Origin: Tubiluchus corallicola
Taxonomy: Eukaryota > Priapulida > Priapulimorpha > Priapulimorphida > Tubiluchidae
Length of the DNA: 36,000 bases
NCBI GenBank assembly: GCA_030141605.1
Contig: JAQGDQ010000645.1
Coordinates: 2,501 to 38,500 of the forward strand
Direction of reading: 5' to 3'
Shown: positions 19,326-30,960 of the stretch, piece by piece
Numbering within the stretch: position 1 is the first letter of the stretch
How the letters are laid out: the number at the start of each line of letters is the position of its first letter
Notes under the pieces: generated by a model
Told to the model about the DNA's origin: nothing
What the model saw: only the letters and a program-made list of their open reading frames with translations
The model's database searches: none
Position numbers and translations under genes: made by a program

Positions 19326-19706
19326 TAGGGGTGAGCATTCTCTAACAGAAAGCGAATTCGAATCGAACCGAATTTGTGACTTTCGAATTCGAATCGAACC
19401 GACCTTCAGTGTTTCGAATTCGAATTGAGATTGAACGATTTTCGAACAAGTTTTCGAACCACCAGTAAAAATTAGTCTTACAAAGAGCATGCATATCATT
19501 AGATTTTGTCCTGCAATAAAACGACTAGTAATTTCTTTAAAACTGTGTGCAGAAATCACAGCTAAATTATGTTAATTGCATGATGTTTCCATCGTTTTAA
19601 TTATCAGGAACATATGTAATTGAGTGCTGAATTATTCGAATCTATAGTTTTGGATTCGAATCGAGCTCGAACTAAAAAAACTCGTTCGAATCGATTTCGA
19701 GCGTTC
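19326..19706 (+). mobile_element. hAT-type element, family 2, truncated copy
   Basis: Starts TAGGGGTGAGCATTC and matches 31463-31859 along its length, including the runs of TTCGAATTCGAAT near both ends and TGCTGAATTATTCGAATCTA near the right. The right terminus seen in the intact copy is missing and no duplication is visible. The minus frames across it are chance. Confidence 0.75.
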
Positions 19707-20910
19707 CTGTAGAACTGCAGGTTGCAATGGGGAGGTGCGTAGCACTTCTCGGTCGTGTTGCCAGAAAGAAAAATACTGTTATGTGGACTCCAAAATTTTG
19801 CCCACATAAAAGACCAAGAGGAGCAATGAGTAACACCATATCAAGTAGCATATTACCACGTGGTTTGTAAAAAAGCATGAATAATTCAATTCTCTTGAAT
19901 AAACCCATATTATAAGATTGCGTGACAAATTGTAGTTCGAAAATTGTAGTGCATAAATACAAAAAATGCAAGTAAACATCGCTGGGCTAACTTTTTACCC
20001 CACCTTGGTCGGCTAAGGGTTAAGAGCTGCGATTTCGAATAATTGTGATTAAGTATATAATGCTGGTACCACTGTCTACATACCTGCCGGCAGCTCTGTT
20101 AATTAGCTACGAATACACTGTAAGACCGTCATTCATTATGGTTATCGTCATTAAAACATCGTTAACAACCATCATAATTCTTTTTGCACGTTCGTTAAAC
20201 ACGGTAATATCTGGTGGATTCCTAGGATAGGCTAAAATACAAAGTAATGAATAACGCATTTAATGTATTTAAAGAATTTTATTAAATATAAATATAAGCG
20301 AGTGGCTTAATTAATAGGCGCTTATTCAGGTCACTGTTGTACAACAAGTACAGTAATAACATTGCAAGACAATATTGTTGTCACAGAAACACTGTCAACA
20401 GAGGTTAATACCACTGAATGCTTTATTGTAACATAATCACAGTAAATAAATGACCTACGTATCTCATAAAGTGGTTTAACCTGACTGTTCAGAGCACAGG
20501 TGAGTAGAACAGACAGGTGACTAGCAGGTAACAAACAGAAAAACTGGCCAAAACCAAAAGCTTTACATTCCCGCCACAGATGGCGCCTCGTGCACGAATT
20601 TGTAAACAAGATTAACAAAAAAAGCTGTCTGCTACAAGCAGTTATAAGTTATCATCATTATGGAGTTGCACATTTACGCAGGTAATGGCAAAGTGGTTTT
20701 GCTTACAATTTATAAACTTATACATATAAATAACACATATAGCAAAAGCAATGCCAAAACTAGCTTTTCATCCCTATTGCAGAATTACGCAAAAAGTATG
20801 GGACAATAATATACATCAAACTAAACCAAATTCAGCTCCATTATTTTTTATTTTTGCTCAGATAGGCAAGAAAGAGAATCCGACTGCTTCACAAAAGTAA
20901 AAACTAATTG
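19707..20910. other. Intergenic, no confirmed feature
   Basis: Several small frames (19672-19979 minus, 20045-20230 plus, 20331-20618 minus) overlap one another and show no domain or splice signals. No repeat recognised. Confidence 0.4.
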
Positions 20911-21612
20911 CCCTCGTGTATTAGTATATGAAAAACATAAGTGCTTATTCTAATAAATTTATAGTTTTCAAATACGAATTTGAGACAGAGGCATGGCTGC
21001 CCTCAAGTATTAGTATATGAAAAACATAACAGCTTATTCTAATAAATTTATAGCCTACAAATACGAATTTGAGATAGAGGCATGGCTGCCCTCAAGTAAT
21101 AGTATATGAAAAACATAACAGCTTATTCTAATAAATTTATAGCCTACAAATATGAATTTGAGATAGAGGCATGGCTGGCCTCAAGTAATAGTATATGAAA
21201 AACATAACAGCTTATTCTAATAAATTTATAGCCTACAAATACGAATTTGAGATAGAGGCATGGCTGGCCTCAAGTAATAGTATATGAAAAACATAACAGC
21301 TTATTCTAATAAATTTATAGCCTACAAATATGAATTTGAGATAGAGGCATGGCTGGCCTCAAGTAATAGTATATGAAAAACATAACAGCTTATTCTAATA
21401 AATTTATAGCCTACAAATACGAATTTGAGATAGAGGCATGGCTGCCCTCAAGTAATAGTATATGAAAAACATAACTGCTTATTCTAATAAAATTATAGCC
21501 TTCAAATACGAATTTGAGACAGAGGCATGGCTGCCCTCAAGTAATAGTATATGAAAAACATAACTGCTTATTCTAATAAATTTATAGCCTTCAAATACGA
21601 ATTTGAGACAAA
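20911..21612. repeat. 89-bp tandem repeat, eight copies
   Basis: Copies begin at 20911, 21000, 21089, 21178, 21267, 21356, 21445 and 21534, spaced 89 bp apart; the last is partial. The unit contains CAAGTAATAGTATATGAAAA, CTTATTCTAATAAATTTATA and AATTTGAGATAGAGGCATGG. The outer copies are the most diverged, as usual for arrays growing by unequal exchange. Confidence 0.95.
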
Positions 21613-22679
21613 TTCATGACTGATATATACATATCTCAAATATGCAGAAGAAGCTATCATCAGGTGGCTATGGAAGATAAAACATTAGCAGACTGAATGT
21701 GTTAATACTTTGATACAACTTCACATTTGTCTCGTCTAAAACTGTCTTTCTAATTTGGCCTGGACTAAAATGTATTTCAAAATCAACATTGAAAGAAAAT
21801 AAAGAAAATCATAGTAAGAAAAAGCACTGTTCTAGTCTTAGGTTTAAAAACACTGCCTAACGTTTATTGTGATTAATTATGTGTTTGTCTTCAATAATTC
21901 ATTTTTATGTGTTTCATGCGATCTGTTATTATAGTTTTTCAACACATGTAGTTTTAGTTTAGTTTAGTTTGATATTTAAATCATTTAAACTGTCATTTAA
22001 ACTTTCCATAAAATATTCAGTAACCCCGGGTTAATCTTGATGAGTCAAGCTGTACAATTTCATCAGTATATAACATTCCTTTTGTACTCTGTGCAGTTGA
22101 GTAGCCATTAGTTTCACGTTATGCTAAAAATTGCTGGACTCTTTACGTACTGACACAGTAATAATTTATCACAAACATAATTTTAAACAAACTTACAATG
22201 AAGATAATTCGTTTGAATTTCAAAATCATCACTCTAGGAGAAATACAAACATGTAGTGATGTATAGACTTGCATTCTTAGGCTTGACAAGCATGCACCAC
22301 CTTAGAGCTCTTTTAATAAAAGTAATTAATGTGATACAAATTTATACTACTATTCACGCATTTGTTATCACGGGATTCACCTATTTAGAATGTACACTAA
22401 TTTGCTTATTCAAAATGTTCGAATAATAATAAATTAATTCAGTAAGTTACAATTTACAAGTGTGTAATAAATGAATAACTACAATTTGTATTATTGAAAC
22501 ACACTAAATGGATCTCTTTATTATATAAAGCATGCGTTAACATAACTGCTGACACAAAAACAAATCGATCGTTTAGGACCGAAATGCTTTGTTACTGTTT
22601 TAACAGTTAGAAAGTTTAACAGAGAACTCATTATGGTTCAACACTTCTGCCTTGTACTGGACACTTTCAAAATTTATTC
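21613..22679 (-). other. 3' flank and probable 3' UTR of the P4-ATPase gene
   Basis: Non-coding. On the minus strand an AATAAA lies at 22518-22523, about 160 bases after the stop, and is the best poly(A) signal. Another AATAAA starts two bases after the stop codon and is too close to be the main one. No other feature recognised. Confidence 0.5.
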
Positions 22680-25600
22680 TCACGTGAGTTTAGAGTAACT
22701 GGGCGGAGAAAACTTCTTTCTCAGGTATTTCAGAATGTACAGCGGCATACAGCTGACAAGAGTAATAGAAATCACTTTCCAGTAGAAATCCCACGTGGTG
22801 ATGAACAGTGGGTCAAAGTAATCCTTCAGTATAAACAGAGAGACTGCATATACAGCCAAACTAAATAAGACAGACGCGACCATAAGCCAATGCCACGTGC
22901 GTACAGTTAGTGCCACCATGAGCAACTCGGTAAGAATGAGAGCTGTAAATGTTATTGCGACCACGTGGATAAATTCGTCGTCAAATAACAGGAATGCACC
23001 ATACATGATTATACCGCCCTGATAAATGCTAATCAAGACCCAGATAAAGAACGTTTTAAATGACAACGATCTGCCCTTATACAGGTCTTTATACAATTCC
23101 GGATAAGTCAGACCAATTGTAGGCGATACATCCATGTCAAGTACCAATGAAAATACAGGAAACATTGTATAGATTGTAGCATACCCGACGATGAGGATGC
23201 TGGGAAACATCTGTATGGATGCGAAGTAAAACACGGCACAGAATATTGCCTGTATGACGGATATAATCATTCCCCTGTGCATGACAAACTGACTTAGGGC
23301 TGCCGATCGTTTGTAGCTGTTTCTTCCGTGGACTAGTAACAACCTCGCTATGTGACTGAATTGTGTAATAGAGAAATCAGCTGCCAACGAAGCCTGCTTA
23401 CCTTCTTTGCCAACGATTCCAATTCCAGCATCCGCAGCTTGTATCATGCTGACGTCGTTCCCTCCGTCTCCGACTGCGCATGTCCTCTTACCGGTCTGTG
23501 CTTTCAGTAGTCGCACAATGTCGGCTTTTTGCGTTGGCGAACAGCGGCAGCAGACGACAGCAGGAGACTGGCAAACTAGCTCCAGGAACTCGTGCTCATA
23601 GTACCTGAGGCAAACGTCCAGGGATTCGCCAGTTATTACAAGAGCGCAGTCATTGCGACGGCGAAATGTGTTCATTTCCAAGTGCGCATCGGCACGATTA
23701 GTTACAGTAGGAAAGGCATGTATGTTCTGAGAACGAGAAACAAGCCTGGAACTTTTTGCTATGCATGTTGCCGTTTCCATTTTGTCCCCTGTGAGCATCC
23801 ATACTTTCACTCCAGCATTACGCAGAAGTTCCAAAGTAGGACGTACGTCTAGCTGCAGTTTGTCCTCTACTCCTGTCACGCAAAGCAGCTCCATGTCATG
23901 CTCGAGTGATTCGATGGTTTCTTGCACACGAAGTGCTCGTTCTTCCACAGCCACATTCGCCTGGTGATAACGAGCTGCAAAATTATTATACTGTTCCTCA
24001 CTTAGTACCTTTTTTGCCACAACCAGGGTCCGCAAACCCTCCCTGGCCATATTACCACATTCTTCTTCCAGCCAATCATTGTACTGTACTATATTGCACA
24101 TAACGATGTCGGCACCTTTTAGATAAAATATAATTTCTCCACTGCTTTCATCTCTTACAATTATTCCCATACGTTTGGTCTCAGAAGTGAAAGGAAACAG
24201 TTGCAAGATGGCAAAATTCAGAAGTGATCCAGAAGAAGTTTGTAGCTGCATTGAACTAAGGTCCCTCTTTGTTAGAGTAAGCCCGACTCTTTCAGTCCAT
24301 GAAACAAGTGCAACCTCATCAGGACTTGATGCTTGATACGTGCAAGTTGCACCTTCTTGCTGGTCTGCTTCAGTATCCGATGCTTCTGCATTAACATTTT
24401 CGTACACCGGAGTTACATTGTGGCATAGTGCAACGGCCTTTACTGCTTCATGCACTCTAGTGACAACAGTTCTTCGTACTTTTGATGGCTGTTGAATGGT
24501 CATGTGAGTAGACGGTTTTGTAGGAGTACTACTCGTACCACCGGCCGTGACGTAAACCGACTTGACATGCGCAATAACCTCGTCCATCGAGTCGTGACCA
24601 AAAGCTACAGTACCCAGATGAATTTTCTTGAAAATCATTTCATTCTGTGTTAGCGTTCCAGTTTTATCACTGAGAAGATAGACAATTCTACCCAGTTCTT
24701 CTGGGATTGTTGTGCTTCTGACAACCGTCCCTGGAATTTTTTTATCTTTCATAATCATCCAAGAATAAGCCGCTTTGCCCATATCCAAATTAACTCTCAG
24801 ACTTATTGGAATGATATACGAGAAAAGAAGAATGAACCGAACTAAATATCTGTACCAAGGGCCTGTCCATCCTTTTATGGACATCATTACAAGTGACAGT
24901 ACCATAACACTGGTAAATAAAACTTTAGTCAGCGTATTAATTTCTAGGTCAAGTAATCCAACTTTGCTCTTTGGTTGTGATGTATTCATAACACTGCGCA
25001 TTTCTAAGCCAGTGTAGATGACAAATCCCAAAGCTGTACCGGAAGCGACTACAGTACTGGCCCAAAGAGTATTTTCCACGTTTAATGGTGTTTCAGATAA
25101 CAATCCTTCATTATCGGTCCTCCTCAGCGTACCAGTAAAACTGTGAATAGCTTTCTGGGGTTTCTCTGCATAAACTGAAGCATTTAGCTTGAAGATATCA
25201 CCGTCCACTTCTTCTGATTGAGTGGGTCCAATAGCTAGCCGCAGTTTCCAATCTGTCTCACCATCCAACTGATCTGTCCTAATAAAACAAGCACCAGCTT
25301 TCTCTGTCGTTCTCAGCAACACCATGTCTGCTGGAACTCGTTGATTCTTCTCAACATAGATCAGATCACCAACTTTAATCTTTGAGCTAGGAATTCGGAG
25401 CGTGTCTCCACTTTCAGCCAGTTTGCTATACACTTGAGAGTTGGCTTCTCTGTCTCTCCTGTACCTGCGGAAATCATCCAAAGCTTCGCGTATCATTGTC
25501 ACGGATATCACAAAACCTAAGGGTCCCCAGTAAGTATACAGATAACCTATCCGAACAGTAGGAATAAACTGTGAAATAGCAACGATAAGGAAATAGAGAT

Positions 25601-25940
25601 TTAAAAAAAACTTGAACTGTTCATGCAGTACTAAAGGAAGAAAGGTAAAGAGATTGTACTTTTGATTACAAATGACATTGGAAGGAAACTTCTGTGTGTT
25701 CCTCTGTCCAATGTGCAAAGTTCGACTATGATATTCCCGCTTGGATTTGCACAGCGTTGACAAAAAGTTGCCACAACGGATAAAAAAATTGCAGCAAAAA
25801 CTGCACAGGTAATATTTGGCTTTGCCTGATGACAGCTCATTTTGTGGGTGCTCAGGTAACATATACTCTTCATCATCCATTTCAAATGCAATTTGTTCGC
25901 CAGTCGTGTCAGATGTAACAATTAAGGGTATTTCGTCCAT
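22680..25940 (-). CDS. ATP9B-like: P4-type ATPase (phospholipid flippase), ATP9/Neo1-like
   Basis: Complete 1086-residue ORF in one exon, close to ATP9A/ATP9B in length. P4-ATPases flip aminophospholipids to the cytosolic leaflet; ATP9/Neo1 members act in Golgi and endosomal membranes and, unlike most of the class, work without a CDC50 subunit. Visible landmarks: TM1 and TM2 near 100-124 and 134-152; A-domain DGET at 226-229; the P4 motif PISL at 378-381 in TM4; DKTGTLTQN with phosphorylated Asp425; nucleotide-binding [12 protein letters not shown] with Asp719; GDGGND at 824-829; six hydrophobic C-terminal segments. [14 protein letters not shown] and [12 protein letters not shown] are of the Neo1/ATP9 type. 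An in-frame TAA lies two codons before the chosen ATG, which fixes the start. No residue expected to be essential is missing. Orthologues have many introns, so an uninterrupted coding region is unusual. ATP9A versus ATP9B cannot be decided. Confidence 0.95.
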   Translation of the reverse strand: MDEIPLIVTSDTTGEQIAFEMDDEEYMLPEHPQNELSSGKAKYYLCSFCCNFFIRCGNFLSTLCKSKREYHSRTLHIGQRNTQKFPSNVICNQKYNLFTFLPLVLHEQFKFFLNLYFLIVAISQFIPTVRIGYLYTYWGPLGFVISVTMIREALDDFRRYRRDREANSQVYSKLAESGDTLRIPSSKIKVGDLIYVEKNQRVPADMVLLRTTEKAGACFIRTDQLDGETDWKLRLAIGPTQSEEVDGDIFKLNASVYAEKPQKAIHSFTGTLRRTDNEGLLSETPLNVENTLWASTVVASGTALGFVIYTGLEMRSVMNTSQPKSKVGLLDLEINTLTKVLFTSVMVLSLVMMSIKGWTGPWYRYLVRFILLFSYIIPISLRVNLDMGKAAYSWMIMKDKKIPGTVVRSTTIPEELGRIVYLLSDKTGTLTQNEMIFKKIHLGTVAFGHDSMDEVIAHVKSVYVTAGGTSSTPTKPSTHMTIQQPSKVRRTVVTRVHEAVKAVALCHNVTPVYENVNAEASDTEADQQEGATCTYQASSPDEVALVSWTERVGLTLTKRDLSSMQLQTSSGSLLNFAILQLFPFTSETKRMGIIVRDESSGEIIFYLKGADIVMCNIVQYNDWLEEECGNMAREGLRTLVVAKKVLSEEQYNNFAARYHQANVAVEERALRVQETIESLEHDMELLCVTGVEDKLQLDVRPTLELLRNAGVKVWMLTGDKMETATCIAKSSRLVSRSQNIHAFPTVTNRADAHLEMNTFRRRNDCALVITGESLDVCLRYYEHEFLELVCQSPAVVCCRCSPTQKADIVRLLKAQTGKRTCAVGDGGNDVSMIQAADAGIGIVGKEGKQASLAADFSITQFSHIARLLLVHGRNSYKRSAALSQFVMHRGMIISVIQAIFCAVFYFASIQMFPSILIVGYATIYTMFPVFSLVLDMDVSPTIGLTYPELYKDLYKGRSLSFKTFFIWVLISIYQGGIIMYGAFLLFDDEFIHVVAITFTALILTELLMVALTVRTWHWLMVASVLFSLAVYAVSLFILKDYFDPLFITTWDFYWKVISITLVSCMPLYILKYLRKKFSPPSYSKLT

Positions 25941-25953
25941 TCCTTATAACCAT
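25909..25953 (-). promoter_or_regulatory. Upstream ORF overlapping the P4-ATPase start
   Basis: ATG at 25953 in the context AACAATGG (A at -3, G at +4) opens a 14-codon frame ending at TGA (25911-25909). It is in a different frame from the main ORF, whose ATG at 25940 lies inside it. A scanning ribosome would meet it first, so it should lower flippase translation. Confidence 0.7.
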
Positions 25954-26068
25954 TGTTTCCTCTCTTCAGCAACCTGCAAAAAATAAAGCAAACGTATTTA
26001 AGTTTACCACTTCAAACACAGATAAAAGGCCTCGCGTTGGTTTAAAGTATTTTATAAGGTTCCATATA
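25954..26068 (-). promoter_or_regulatory. Splice acceptor in the 5' leader of the P4-ATPase gene
   Basis: On the minus strand TTTATTTTTTGCAG is followed, from about 25974, by GTTGCTGAAGAGAGGAAAC, about 35 bases before the main ATG. This suggests that the coding exon is joined to an upstream non-coding exon, which I could not locate. Confidence 0.6.
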
Positions 26069-26221
26069 CAGTAAGTTCCTTTAACAACGCTAATGCATAC
26101 CAGTAAAACGTGGCGTTAAGTGAAACATTGTTCAACAAAACCAAGACTTCCACAGACAGTAATGTTAAAGGATTGAGATGCTTTCCAAAGGCAAAATGAA
26201 TGCAGCTCAAATCATATAAGT

Positions 26222-26638
26222 CAGGGGTGTGCAAATCATCTGACTAGCCGGGCCACATTAAACATTCCCGCAATTCCTGTGGGCCACATGCAGTTTGGTC
26301 AAGGAGCCAAGTATAGTAGGACCTAATAACGATTTTTGTTTGGCATCCGATTTGCGCACATCATTACTGCTGCACTACTACACTCAAGAAACTATTTTAG
26401 AAGTTATTAAAATTTATATTAAGAACTATATATTTCGTCATGTCCGACAGTGACATTAAGTGACAACGGTCTTGTAAGGGTTAATGCCATCCGATCTAGA
26501 GGAAAAACTACCCGCACTATCTTTGCGATATTGGCGCGGACTTCAGCTGGATTGCGTTGGCCGCACTTTCATTTCGTTGACAAATCTCTTCGTGGGCCGC
26601 ACAAGATCTCTCGGCGGGCCGCAGTTTGCACACCCCTG
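26222..26638 (+). mobile_element. hAT-type MITE, copy 2, nested in the pogo-like element
   Basis: 417 bp, nearly identical to 10562-10974, with the same 14-bp terminal inverted repeats. Flanking 8-bp duplications are ATATAAGT (26214-26221) and ATATAAAT (26639-26646), one mismatch. The insertion is therefore younger than the surrounding pogo-like element. Confidence 0.93.
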
Positions 26639-26848
26639 ATATAAATTAAATGTTTTATGAGTTTTATTCATAGTTTTACTGATTAATTTCTTTCCGCTTG
26701 CTTGAAACCATCTTACTTACCAATAGCTAGTTAACAGATTCCATTTCGTTAACGTTTAAAGTCTAGGCAGAGGTTAAATAATAAACACTGCAAACTCAAA
26801 GCCAAGCCCTGGGTTGAGTTTGGAAATTTTATCCAGATACCTAGTCTG

Positions 26849-26862
26849 GTTGCTATAGCAAC
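26849..26862. promoter_or_regulatory. X-box (RFX) consensus palindrome
   Basis: GTTGCTATAGCAAC fits the ciliary X-box consensus GTHNYYATRRNAAC at every position and is a perfect palindrome. It sits inside the pogo-like element, about 0.9 kb upstream of the P4-ATPase start. Function unproven. Confidence 0.4.
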
Positions 26863-27490
26863 AGTTTCCAGGTAAAATCAATTTGCATGAAGTTTGCTTT
26901 CAGGTCAAGTTCATGTTTATAGTTAATACACATTGAACAAGATACTTTAGTCTATCGATCTACAATATATTATTTAAACTCTTGTTTACAACACTGTGTG
27001 ACAAATCGCTCTGAAAGCAAAGCTTGTTCGAGTGATTTGACAGTAAAAAAAGAAAAGGTCGTGAAAAAAACATACAGTGAGTCAGATTAGGATAATTAGT
27101 TAAGCAGGATTTAAAATGGTTAGCAAGGAGGGATTAGTGAATAATCATCATGATAGAGCAGTAATGTAGTTAATTACATATCTAAGTCACATTCTAGTCT
27201 CGCTTAAAACAAATCACTAGCACTTAGTAGTCAGTCAGGAAGCAAAAACACGTACAATAATTGCACTGTTTATGTTACTAATGCGTGTTTAGAACAGAAC
27301 AATGCAATATGTACCATTTTTCAAGGCAACAAATTAGGTTGAAAACTTGCTGATAAAATAAAAAGTGGCTCTGCGGAAAGTAAAAAAAATAGTCGTTAAA
27401 ATGAAACATGTTTTAAAAAAAGGTTTGAAGAAAGGTGCGTTAAAACGAAACCTCGCTAAACAGGGAATCGTTAAGCAAGGACTTACTGTA

Positions 27491-28589
27491 ATGTATTTTT
27501 TTATTCATTTTACCAATGAAGCACCAACCAAGAAATCTACATGAGCTAAAACACCTCAATTATTATAATAAAATTTAAAAGCGCTTATTGCACTAAAAAG
27601 TTTACATATTTTACTGTGAAATTATTATTTAAATGTTACAATATTAATAACAAAGACGAAATACTAAGATATTTTATCTTGAGTAACATGCTAAAATATT
27701 TGCACCACAGAAATGGTTCCAGATGGGAAAAATTTAATGTTTGCATAATTTTCAGAACAACATCTGTTATTAAAACAACATTTCTTTAGCACTGCACAAT
27801 GTACAGTTTACGGTGTTTTTCACCTACAGCAAGCTATTGCATACGAAAATGCAAATAACAAAAATAATAAGAATGACTGTTACAAAACTTGAAAATGATT
27901 ATGAAACTGCAAACGTAAATGTTTACTAAGCCTACTGACAGGATGCAACTCACGCAAAACAACGGACTTGCAAAACTGATTACGTTTTAGTTACCAATCA
28001 GGCATCAATGAATATTTTTCGCTTAGGACAAATGACACTTTTAATGATCTCACGTTAAACTAAACGACCAAGGCAGCGACGAAAAATTTATTTACTTTTA
28101 CAGCTTATGCCAGATAGGTATATTATTTGGCCACAGGAATAATATTTCAGATACTACGATCTTACCTATTGCTTTCGCAGCCAGTATTGTTTTAATTTCC
28201 TATTGCTTTTGCAGTCACTGTTGTTTTAATTTCTAGCAAATTATAGTCAATCTAACATTGGAAAAAATAACACACAATTCAACAAACGACTAGAATTTAG
28301 AAACTAACTTCTCAAGTCAAGACCGAAAATCTTTAAACCTGTATCGCCAAACAGTCAAAGGCCATAGATAAGAATATAGTAGGTATCCCTTACCTTACTA
28401 ATAATGGTAATAATAATATAGTCAGACAGCTTTTCTCTTGCTTTTGAGCTTTTTTCAGGGGTTTGCTTATGTTAAGCTCGCCAGAGTAATGCATGCGTTA
28501 ACGAACTTGCCGAACAATTGTAACGAATTAACAAGAAAAAGGAATTTCAAAAGAATATCAAAAAAGCTTTCATGATAATTATTATAAAA
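27491..28589. other. Intergenic or 5' intron, no feature seen
   Basis: AT-rich; no ORF of note. It may contain an undetected 5' non-coding exon or the promoter of the P4-ATPase gene. A short repeated phrase (TACGATCTTACCTATTGCTTT then TTCCTATTGCTTTTGCAG) at 28160-28215 is a local duplication. Confidence 0.35.
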
Positions 28590-28700
28590 TTATAAGAAAA
28601 CTTTTTAGTGTTATGCTTACCTGTTTGAAAGATTCATGTAATTGGAAAAGTAAATTCTCAATAATGTAAAATGCTCACACGAATTGGTGAAACATCGCTG
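28590..28700 (+). repeat. Dispersed repeat, family 2, short third copy
   Basis: TGCTTACCTGTTTGAAAGAT and the following AATTGGAAAAGTAAATTCTC match 1660-1760 with scattered differences. Confidence 0.55.
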
Positions 28701-28829
28701 TATCAGGTATGCATTAAAAGTATGAAACATGCAGGTTTTGCATAAAGTTAAGAAAATCAGTTCATTTGTAGTACACTCTTCACCAACTATGCAAAAGTAC
28801 TATTTTTAACTTTTGAAGTCGAATCATAC

Positions 28830-29110
28830 AGAATTCAAATTCAGTTTTAAAGATTTTCCAATGAAATTTCAAGTCACTACTAAAAAGCGGTCTCACCAAG
28901 ATCAGGCATATTACTTAATATTGTTCTGCAGCAAAAACACTAATAATAATTATTTGTTTAGAAATTTTACACAGAAATCATAGCTAAATTGTGCTCACTG
29001 AATGTTTAAAACACTTTAATAATAAATATTCTATGAAGATGAAGTGCTGAATTATTCAAATCTATACTATTAGGTTCGAAGAGCATTCGAACTAAAAAAA
29101 CTCCAACTCC
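28830..29110 (+). mobile_element. hAT-type element, family 2, worn copy
   Basis: The interior matches 31560-31800 and 19440-19690: GTTCTGCAGCAAAAACACTA, then AAGTGCTGAATTATTCAAAT and CATTCGAACTAAAAAAACT. Both termini are lost. Confidence 0.6.
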
Positions 29111-30239
29111 TACTGAGCATTGCCTGATGCTGTATGTGGTGTTGCTACTTATAATTCCACTTTTTCGGGTTCCTAATTTGTGCTACTGTTTTGGTAGACA
29201 TTTATTTTTTAATGAAGCATGGCCAGGTCAAAACAACAGTAACAGCTAGTGACCCAGAAGACAACGAGATAGCCTCTACAATAATCTGAAAAAGGAGTAA
29301 AAAACACGCCTGAACAGGAAAACCTTGTAGGCTATCGTAGTAATTGAGTAATATGATATATGTCAATATTGGAGTAATTGACACTAGGAATTTTCAAAAT
29401 AAACAACTCGATGTACAACTACAGAATATAGTATAATTTAAAATTTTAACATATACTTACCTGATCAATTCATAATAATTATAACCTCAGGCTAACGAGA
29501 ACTAATAAAATGAGCATCAAAAGCACACCCATTTTCATGAGAAACATTGAAACTAGCAGACAGCAGGTACACTATATATCCCAACTATTGAAAAAGTGAT
29601 GTCCCAGAAAATATATCAATTTTCATCCTGGTGCTAGAACATGGATATATGTGGTATGTTATGCTTTATAACCTAACAGCGAGGAATTCATGTGACATTT
29701 CTGAAACAAGTTTGATATGAGCCATTAGCCAAGGAACTTGCTGAACTCAAGACGGATCAAAATTTTTTTCAAAAATGACGAATTTAAGATGACATATCAG
29801 AAATCCGACACTGTCATCAATAGAGAATTTGTTCTAGTATAATTACCACCGTTAATTACGAATATCATTTGCATAACAAAATCAGGTTTTACCTATAACA
29901 GTCACGTGCCCATTTTACGGTCAGCAGCTTCTTTTCATGTACATTAATGGAGTGGATATTCTAAATTTGATTTCATGTTTATTGATCAGTTGGATATCAT
30001 CCATTTATACATATGAAGTGGTTTAGTTGTTATTGTACAGATTTGTGACCCAAACTAAAAAGTTTTGTGATAATCCATTGCAAACTGGTGGAGCTTTAGG
30101 CTATTTTGAAAATCTCGGGTCAACAATCGAGCTCCGCCAATTTATGAATGTGTGAAGTTATTCACTTGTTGTAACTCTGTTAGCAAATGAGAGTTTAGAG
30201 ACAATTGTATATATTAATTTCGCTGGTACGGATTTATAT
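29111..30239. other. Intergenic, no confirmed feature
   Basis: A 60-codon minus frame at 29202-29384 is hydrophobic but lacks support. No known repeat recognised. Confidence 0.4.
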
Positions 30240-30960
30240 ATAACCGACGAGCCTACAGCTCCGACGACTGCACCATTTTTGAGGATCCACATGTCAAATG
30301 AAAGGCCTCCACCCAACGGTTCGCACCTAGGGGTTTATTTTTCGAATCCGCCCCACCGGTAGGAACGGGGCCGCAAAACCTCCAAAAATGGCCATTTTTT
30401 GCAAAACTTATACCTCTTATTTCTAGAGAACGGGAACGTGTTGGGGTGGTACACGTAATGGTAAGATAGTTAGTTCAACGGTGGGTGTCATAGTCATACT
30501 TAGAATTCGGGGTAGGGCCACGACGCTGCGTGACGGGCTTTTTTCCTGGACCCAACTTCAATTTTTTTCGAAATTTGCCAAATGGTCCTCAGAAAAAACG
30601 TTTTAGCCGCGCCTTGTGAGACTCTAGAAAGCAGATATATGGCTCTTTAGAAAGAGAAAGAACAGGGCTACACGATGGTGTGGGCTATATTTTAGGACAC
30701 GTCCACTAAGAGGAGTGGCGACGAGTTAATTAGATGTTCCATTTTTGGTACTTTTCGGTTGGAAAACTGCTGACGCAAAGCAATTGTTGTGACGTCATCC
30801 ATTATACTCTGCTTATAATCTTATAGCTTTAATTCACTAAAAGCTGCTGCTGCTTGGCGTTAGGTGAATAACGAATGCTAAGTAGAATGCTCGCGCGTTG
30901 TTGATTATAAGCGTATTTATACACACAGTTTTTGCGGGGTGTTTGCTAGTATATTATTAG
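30240..30960 (-). repeat. Dispersed repeat, family 1, longer copy
   Basis: On the minus strand the first 360 bases (30960-30600) match 906-1245 of the LRR intron. The rest (to about 30240) is notably more GC-rich than its surroundings, with GGTGGGGCGGATTCG- and GCCCGTCACGCAGCG-type blocks, and is absent from the intron copy. TGACGTCA lies at 30790-30797. No ORF; class unknown. Confidence 0.6.

Larger units (their letters stand above)
26069..27488. mobile_element. pogo/Tigger-like element with a nested hAT
   Basis: Starts CAGTAAGTTCCTTTAACAACG and ends CGTTAAGCAAGGACTTACTG, an inverted pair with the same termini as the 90-bp MITE at 17075. TA flanks both ends (26067-26068 and 27489-27490). 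Without the hAT insertion it is about 1.0 kb. It shows no transposase, so it is non-autonomous. Repeated GTTAAAACGAAAC/CGCTAAAC motifs lie near the right end. Confidence 0.75.

Noticed and set aside
23407-25017. Plus-strand ORFs of 64-86 codons opposite the P4-ATPase
   Set aside because: Antisense shadows of a conserved coding region.
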